Below, one piece after another: positions 59,871 to 64,000 of a stretch of 64,000 nt of DNA. How positions within the stretch are numbered: the first letter of the stretch is position 1; the number at the start of each line of letters is the position of its first letter. The position numbers and the translations under genes are program-made. Origin of the DNA: JAAYCI01 sp031549285. Its GTDB lineage: Bacteria > Bacillota > Clostridia > Oscillospirales > Ruminococcaceae. Below the pieces are notes generated by a model. That model worked only from the letters and a program-made list of their open reading frames with translations, made no database searches and was not told the origin of the DNA. The stretch covers positions 1-64,000 of the forward strand of contig JAVBPZ010000004.1 in assembly GCA_031549285.1 (NCBI GenBank), written 5' to 3'.

Positions 59871-60707
59871 TCACATGGTTTCCAATGTATCTAATAATTT
59901 GCCGGTTTCGGCCACCAGTTCATCCACGCGCTGGCGCTGTATCCGGATACCCTCCGCATCGTCGCCGGGCAGTGCCTGCAACGCACCAAACTGGCACAAG
60001 ATCTGGTTTAAATCGCCAGATACCTGGATGATGCGCTGACGGAATGGCGCGCTTAGCACGCCGGTATCGGTGGTCATTTTTACCTCCAGCGCGGCCACGG
60101 CGGAAATTTTGGCCAGCAGGGCATCCGCGGGGGTGTTTTTGTCCTGCTGCTCAAATGCGCGAATCATCTCTTGTATCTCGGCCAGCAGCGCGCGGTACTC
60201 CTGATACACCGGCTGGCGGCGATAGGGGTGCGTGTACAGCAGGGCCACCAGCAGGGCGATGGCCAGCCCGAGGACGGTGTTAATAATGCGCGCAGTTGCG
60301 TATTCAAACGGGTGCCCGCCGGAGGTGTTGAACATCAGCATACAGGTGCAGATGAGCAGCACGTTCACAATATGGCGGAAGAACATAAAGCTGAGGAACG
60401 CGGCTACCGCCAGGCCGATGGGGGCGATCCAGTATGCGCCGCCGGACAGAAAGTAAAAGCCCAGTCCCAATAGAATGCTGGCAACGGTGCCAATGATGCG
60501 TTCCAGCGAGGCGGTTTTGGTTAGTGCCAGGTTCAGCTGTGTGACAATGAACACCGTGTTCAAAATAAACATGGGATATTCCATGGGCAGAAACAGGGCC
60601 AGCAGGGAATATACCCCCACGCCCAGCCCCGCACACAACAACAGCTTTATGGCCTTTGGGTCAATGTGTTCGCCGATGAAACGGGAGATTTTTTTAAGCG
60701 TTTTCAT
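59871..60707 (-). CDS. FUSC-like membrane protein, second half-gene
   Basis: 278 aa. Six hydrophobic helices in the first ~165 residues (LLLCAGLGVGVYSLLALFL; FFRHIVNVLLICTCMLMF; ARIINTVLGLAIALLVALLY) and a cytosolic helical C-terminus. HRIINTxLG-like and PYRRQP segments suit the fusaric-acid-resistance/aromatic-acid-exporter group. Overlaps the upstream paralogue by 14 bases, so probably co-translated as a heteromer. Confidence 0.7.
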   Translation of the reverse strand: MKTLKKISRFIGEHIDPKAIKLLLCAGLGVGVYSLLALFLPMEYPMFILNTVFIVTQLNLALTKTASLERIIGTVASILLGLGFYFLSGGAYWIAPIGLAVAAFLSFMFFRHIVNVLLICTCMLMFNTSGGHPFEYATARIINTVLGLAIALLVALLYTHPYRRQPVYQEYRALLAEIQEMIRAFEQQDKNTPADALLAKISAVAALEVKMTTDTGVLSAPFRQRIIQVSGDLNQILCQFGALQALPGDDAEGIRIQRQRVDELVAETGKLLDTLETM

Positions 60708-61536
60708 GCGCAGGCACCTCCCATATTTTCAGGTACTGCTGGAAGGCGGTATATTGCTCTTGAAACAGGCGGGTCAAATGTTCGGCGGCCGGCGCGGGGG
60801 CGTCGCGCACCACCTGTACGGTGAAAAACAGCTGGGTGGCGCTTTCAAACAAGGCGGCCAGTTCCTCGGCCCTTTGCCCGCGAACGTCCCGCTGTTTAAC
60901 ATACCCCGCCTGCAGGAATTCTATCTGTTTCAGCACCAGCAACATTTGGTTGTTGGTGGGGGCTTTTTCCGTGTCGGCATATTGTTTTTCCCGGGCCTGC
61001 AACAGTGCGGCGTATTTGCGGTATGCCAGCGCCAGGTTTTTGCGCAGCGACATTTGGATGCACAGGTCCACCAGCAACGCCAACAGCGCGCCGACGGTAA
61101 TTTCCAGAAAAATGCCGGCAGCAAAAGAAGGGCCGGTGGTGGTGCCGGGGTGCAGCCAGTACACCAGGTTCATGGGGATGAACGCGCTGGCGGGGAAGGG
61201 TTTGATTTTAAGCAACACAACCACCACAAGGCCGATGAACAGGCTAAGGAAGTAAAACACCGGCGTGGCCGGGAAAAAGAAGGTCATAAGGCCAGAGATG
61301 CCGCACCCCAGTGCGAACAGGAGAATAACCGTGCGTACCGCGATGCGCCCGCGCAAAAAGCTGGGTTGTAACGAAATAAGCCCGCCGGCCAGAACGATGG
61401 GCATGGCGGAGGCGTTGTTCTGGAAAAACAGATAATGCAGGATAACCACCACGCTGGTAAACACAACCACCTGCACCAGCGTAACCAGGCCGGCCAGGCC
61501 CAGGCGCTCCAACAGAAGCTTGCGCACACGTTTCAT
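60694..61536 (-). CDS. FUSC-like membrane protein, first half-gene
   Basis: 280 aa from ATG 61536 (GGGAGG upstream). Six N-terminal helices (LVTLVQVVVFTSVVVILHYL; VLAGGLISLQPSFLRG; YFLSLFIGLVVVVLLKIKPF) and a long cytosolic helical tail. Same layout and size as the next gene, but low identity. Role in efflux is inferred. Confidence 0.7.
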   Translation of the reverse strand: MKRVRKLLLERLGLAGLVTLVQVVVFTSVVVILHYLFFQNNASAMPIVLAGGLISLQPSFLRGRIAVRTVILLFALGCGISGLMTFFFPATPVFYFLSLFIGLVVVVLLKIKPFPASAFIPMNLVYWLHPGTTTGPSFAAGIFLEITVGALLALLVDLCIQMSLRKNLALAYRKYAALLQAREKQYADTEKAPTNNQMLLVLKQIEFLQAGYVKQRDVRGQRAEELAALFESATQLFFTVQVVRDAPAPAAEHLTRLFQEQYTAFQQYLKIWEVPAHENA

Positions 61537-61607
61537 GGTGTTCCTCCCTTCCGATACAGTGTTCCGGCGGCGCGGCGCAGTTTGCGCGCTGTCGATTTGT
61601 TGTGAAT

Positions 61608-61636
61608 AGTATACTGTATCGGTGAAAAATAGGCAA
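61608..61636 (-). promoter_or_regulatory. Promoter of the FUSC-like pair
   Basis: On the complement TTGCCT (61631-61636), 17 bp, TATACT (61608-61613), 72 bases before the start. Confidence 0.7.
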
Positions 61637-61832
61637 TCGAAATACATCGAATGCGTTTACGAAGAAACAGGGGAAAATGCCTGGAGGGGAGAAGGCTGCC
61701 GTGATACAGAAATGGGGAGAGGGCTTGTTGACACCGGCGGAGGAGCGGCGCATACTGAATAAACCCAGGGCGATTGCGCATGCCCGGGCAAGCGCTGGGA
61801 GATGTATACAGTTTCACCAAGGAGAGTGTCCC

Positions 61833-62504
61833 ATGGAAACAACTGTGAATGGAATGCACATTTACTATGAAAAAAGTGGGGAAGGCCGCCCGTTTATTTT
61901 GCTGCATGGGAATGGCGAGGACCACACCATTTTTGACAAGCTGGTCCCGCAGCTGGCAAAGGAATACTGCGTGTATGCGCTGGATACCCGCGGCCATGGG
62001 CGCAGCGGGCCGGTGGCGGGCGCGTACCACTACACCGACATGGCGGAGGATGTGGCCGCGTTTTTGCACCATCAAAACCTGGCGGATGTGCTGCTGTATG
62101 GCTTCAGCGACGGGGGTATTGTGGGGTTGCTGCTGGCCGCGCGGTACCCGGGGCTGCTGTCGGCACTGATGGTGAGCGGCGTGAACACAAACCCAGCCGG
62201 GCTGAAGGGATGGTTCCGCCGTCTGATGCAGGTGTGGTATTTTTTCACCAGGGATGAAAAAATACGCCTGATGCTGGCGGAGCCGGCTATTTCCCCGCAA
62301 CAGCTGCAGGGCATAAAAATTCCGACGTTGCTGCTGGCGGGGGAAAAGGATGTTATTCGCCCGGCGCATATGGCGAAAATAGCCCGGGAAATACCCCACG
62401 CTGTGCTGCGGGTGCTGCCCGGGGAAGACCACGCCAGCTATGTGGTGCACAGCGAAAAGCTGTACCCGCTGCTGCGCGATTTTTTGGCGGGGGAAAGGGC
62501 CTGA
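61833..62504 (+). CDS. Alpha/beta hydrolase
   Basis: 223 aa from ATG 61833 (AAGGAG upstream). LLHGNGEDHTIF (oxyanion hole), GFSDGG with nucleophile Ser, LLLAGEKDVI with acidic Asp and PGEDHASY with catalytic His. Short cap region (LKGWFRRLMQVWYFFTRDE). Substrate unknown; likely a small-ester hydrolase. Confidence 0.88.
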   Translation: METTVNGMHIYYEKSGEGRPFILLHGNGEDHTIFDKLVPQLAKEYCVYALDTRGHGRSGPVAGAYHYTDMAEDVAAFLHHQNLADVLLYGFSDGGIVGLLLAARYPGLLSALMVSGVNTNPAGLKGWFRRLMQVWYFFTRDEKIRLMLAEPAISPQQLQGIKIPTLLLAGEKDVIRPAHMAKIAREIPHAVLRVLPGEDHASYVVHSEKLYPLLRDFLAGERA

Positions 62505-62641
62505 GCCCGAGCGACAGGTTTTTGTGGTGCCGGATAGCCGGGGCGGCAGACACATGCCGGAATGTGACGTGGCGATGGCGAGCCAGGAAGTGGGGTATTA
62601 AACCCATGCCCCCAGGGGCCCCTCATCTCGGGCCTAAGAGG

Positions 62642-62755
62642 CGCCGCTATGCGGCGGTTGGCCCTCGAAACAGCGCTGCGGCGCTAGTCTGGCCGCTTCG
62701 CGGCCATTCACCTTGTCTCGGTCGCCTCGCGCAGGGCAGCCGAAAACAAGTTTTC
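62642..62755. repeat. Array of GC-rich hairpins in a gene-free interval
   Basis: CGCCGC-TAT-GCGGCG (62642-62656), AGCGC-TGCG-GCGCT (62672-62685), TGGCCGC-TTC-GCGGCCA (62690-62706) and GAAAAC-AA-GTTTTC (62742-62755), all perfect. The gap 62505-62780 contains no other feature that I can support. Confidence 0.8.
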
Positions 62756-62781
62756 GCGCGACTCTCGCTTCGTTGACCAAT

Positions 62782-62820
62782 AAAAAAAACACAGGAGGCA
62801 ACCGCGGTTGCCTCCTGTGT
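62782..62820 (-). terminator. Terminator of the HdeD-like gene
   Basis: ACACAGGAGGCAACCG/CGGTTGCCTCCTGTGT is a perfect 32-bp palindrome (62789-62820) with a T tract on the complement. Confidence 0.92.
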
Positions 62821-62840
62821 GGTATGTGTACGAAAAAGAA

Positions 62841-63374
62841 TTAGGTGGAAGGAGCGTTGGGGCTTTTGTCCACACCACCGGCAATCAGGTTCACGCCCTG
62901 GAAGATAATCATGAAGGCGATGAGCCAGCCCAGAGCCAAGGCGTCCGCGAACGGGGTGAAGAAGGAAGCAACGCCCAGCAGAACCATCAAAATGCCGAAG
63001 GCGAGGCGCCAGCCCCAGCCGCTGCCGGCAATTTTGCGGCTTTTAACGGCGCCCACAATAGCCAGGATGCCGCCAACCAACAAGGCCGCACAGAACATAT
63101 AGACAACCAGGATGTCCGTGAGGAACTGGACAAAACGGCTGAAGATAATGATGATGGCCAGCAGGATGGTGACGATGCCGCCGACAATATCCCAAACCGA
63201 GGAGGTGCCGTCTTTTTTGCCGGTGAAGTAGTTTACGATCATCATGATGCCGGCAACGAGCAGAAGGATGGAGATGATCCAAACAGCAGCAAGGAAGGTG
63301 ATGCCAGGATACAACATGCAGAAGAACCCGCCAAGAATCAGTAGAATACCCGCGATGATAGACAGAGCTTTCAT
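62841..63374 (-). CDS. HdeD-family (DUF308) membrane protein
   Basis: 177 aa from ATG 63374 (AAAGGG upstream). Six hydrophobic helices in three pairs (IIAGILLILGGFFCMLYPGI; VWIISILLLVAGIMMIVNYF; WRLAFGILMVLLGVASFFTP; LGWLIAFMIIFQGVNLIAGG), the repeat pattern of HdeD proteins, which in E. coli are linked to acid stress. Confidence 0.88.
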   Translation of the reverse strand: MKALSIIAGILLILGGFFCMLYPGITFLAAVWIISILLLVAGIMMIVNYFTGKKDGTSSVWDIVGGIVTILLAIIIIFSRFVQFLTDILVVYMFCAALLVGGILAIVGAVKSRKIAGSGWGWRLAFGILMVLLGVASFFTPFADALALGWLIAFMIIFQGVNLIAGGVDKSPNAPST

Positions 63375-63712
63375 AACAGTAACACCCTTTCTGATTTTTA
63401 TCCCCACCAGCGCCTTCCGCACTTCCCTGTGAGCCGGCAAAACCTGGAAGGATGCACAATACCCAAACGCTGTACTGTGTGTTGTGGCTATTATAGCAGA
63501 CGAAAAGGACGCCCGCAAGTAGAACGTATGGATTCGGGTGCAAAATGCCTGTTATAGGACAAAAATACTCACCGGATGCCGCCATATTTTGTAGGAAGAT
63601 TGAAAACCGGGGGCGGCTTTGGTAAAATAATGATGGCAGGAAAGCGCGGCACATGACCCGCAAGGGAAAAGCACCGCCGGAAGGCAGGCGCCGGTGGGCA
63701 ATAAGGAGAAGT

Positions 63713-64000
63713 ATGCATACAGTTACCTTTGAGGACATAAAAAACTCCGATGAAATAAAGACCTATATCCGCCAGGCGGATGCGTCGCTGCTGACGCTGG
63801 GATATACCGAGCATTCGTTTGCGCATGTGATGCGCTGTGCAGACCTGGCCAGCCGCTGGCTGTTACAGCTGGGGTATTCCGAGCGTGAGGCAGATCTGGC
63901 GCGCATTGCGGGATACATGCACGACATTGGCAATGTGGTGAACCGTACCGACCACGCGCAAAGCGGGGCAATAATGGCGTTCCGGCTGCTGGACAAGATG
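63713..64000 (+). CDS. HD-domain phosphohydrolase, C-terminus cut by window edge
   Basis: First 96 residues from ATG 63713 (AAGGAG upstream). YTEHSFAHVMRCADLASRWL supplies the first His, and YMHDIGNVVNRTDHAQSGA the HD pair and a further His, the metal ligands of the HD superfamily. Too short to choose among nucleotidase, cyclic-dinucleotide and (p)ppGpp-type enzymes. Confidence 0.85.
   Translation, partial: MHTVTFEDIKNSDEIKTYIRQADASLLTLGYTEHSFAHVMRCADLASRWLLQLGYSEREADLARIAGYMHDIGNVVNRTDHAQSGAIMAFRLLDKM

Overview
The window holds the larger part of a temperate siphophage genome (1 to about 36,900) joined to a stretch of bacterial chromosome (about 36,900-64,000). Strong AGGAGG-type ribosome binding sites, sigma-A-like promoters, Firmicutes-type phage families, a cobalamin riboswitch and lipoprotein signals point to a Gram-positive, probably anaerobic Clostridia/Oscillospiraceae-like host. 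That placement is inference; no rRNA is present to settle it.

Prophage early region (1-12,000): a pentapeptide-repeat protein, Gp157, a Sak4-like ATPase with a DUF669 ssDNA-binding partner, an ERCC4 nuclease, a winged-helix protein, a TOPRIM primase-DnaB-type helicase and a PD-(D/E)XK nuclease. A set of opposite-strand genes interrupts this: a Y-family polymerase, an SRAP abasic-site protein, a membrane protein and a KTSC protein. Late region (12,000-36,000): an ArpU/RinA-like activator, a nuclease, a cytosine methyltransferase, terminase, portal, a MuF capsid protein fused to a BECR-like toxin domain with a probable immunity gene, scaffold, SU10-like major capsid protein, connectors, tail tube, tail chaperones, tape measure, a second opposite-strand membrane gene, baseplate, a kelch-like fibre, then amidase and holin. 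The right end carries a ribbon-helix-helix regulator with a four-site operator, a 29-residue peptide gene, and four ACTGTGT repeats beside the 3' end of a tRNA-Leu gene, the likely attachment site. No integrase is in the window, so the left end lies outside it.

Chromosome (37,000-64,000): a GH13 glycosidase; a leftward surface-glycan operon that should make UDP-N-acetyl-L-fucosamine (FnlA-FnlB-FnlC order), transfer it (WbuB-like GT4, GT2, DUF2304) and ends with an SGNH protein and an MBOAT-like protein lacking the usual histidines; an atypical PtsI; a cobalamin riboswitch controlling an orphan BtuF-like lipoprotein; a nitroreductase; an HMA protein plus P1B-type metal ATPase behind a promoter with a 9-bp inverted-repeat operator; an M28 peptidase lipoprotein; a tRNA Trp-Asp-Thr cluster; and several membrane proteins (YhhN, DUF1461, two FUSC-like halves, HdeD), an alpha/beta hydrolase and a truncated HD-domain gene.

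The observations most worth following are the MuF toxin/immunity pair, a second long reading frame inside the methyltransferase gene, the MBOAT protein without its histidines, the operator array beside the attachment site, the opposite-strand cargo genes with a shared extended -10 promoter layout, two probable homopolymer frameshifts, and SSB-like tails on two replication proteins.
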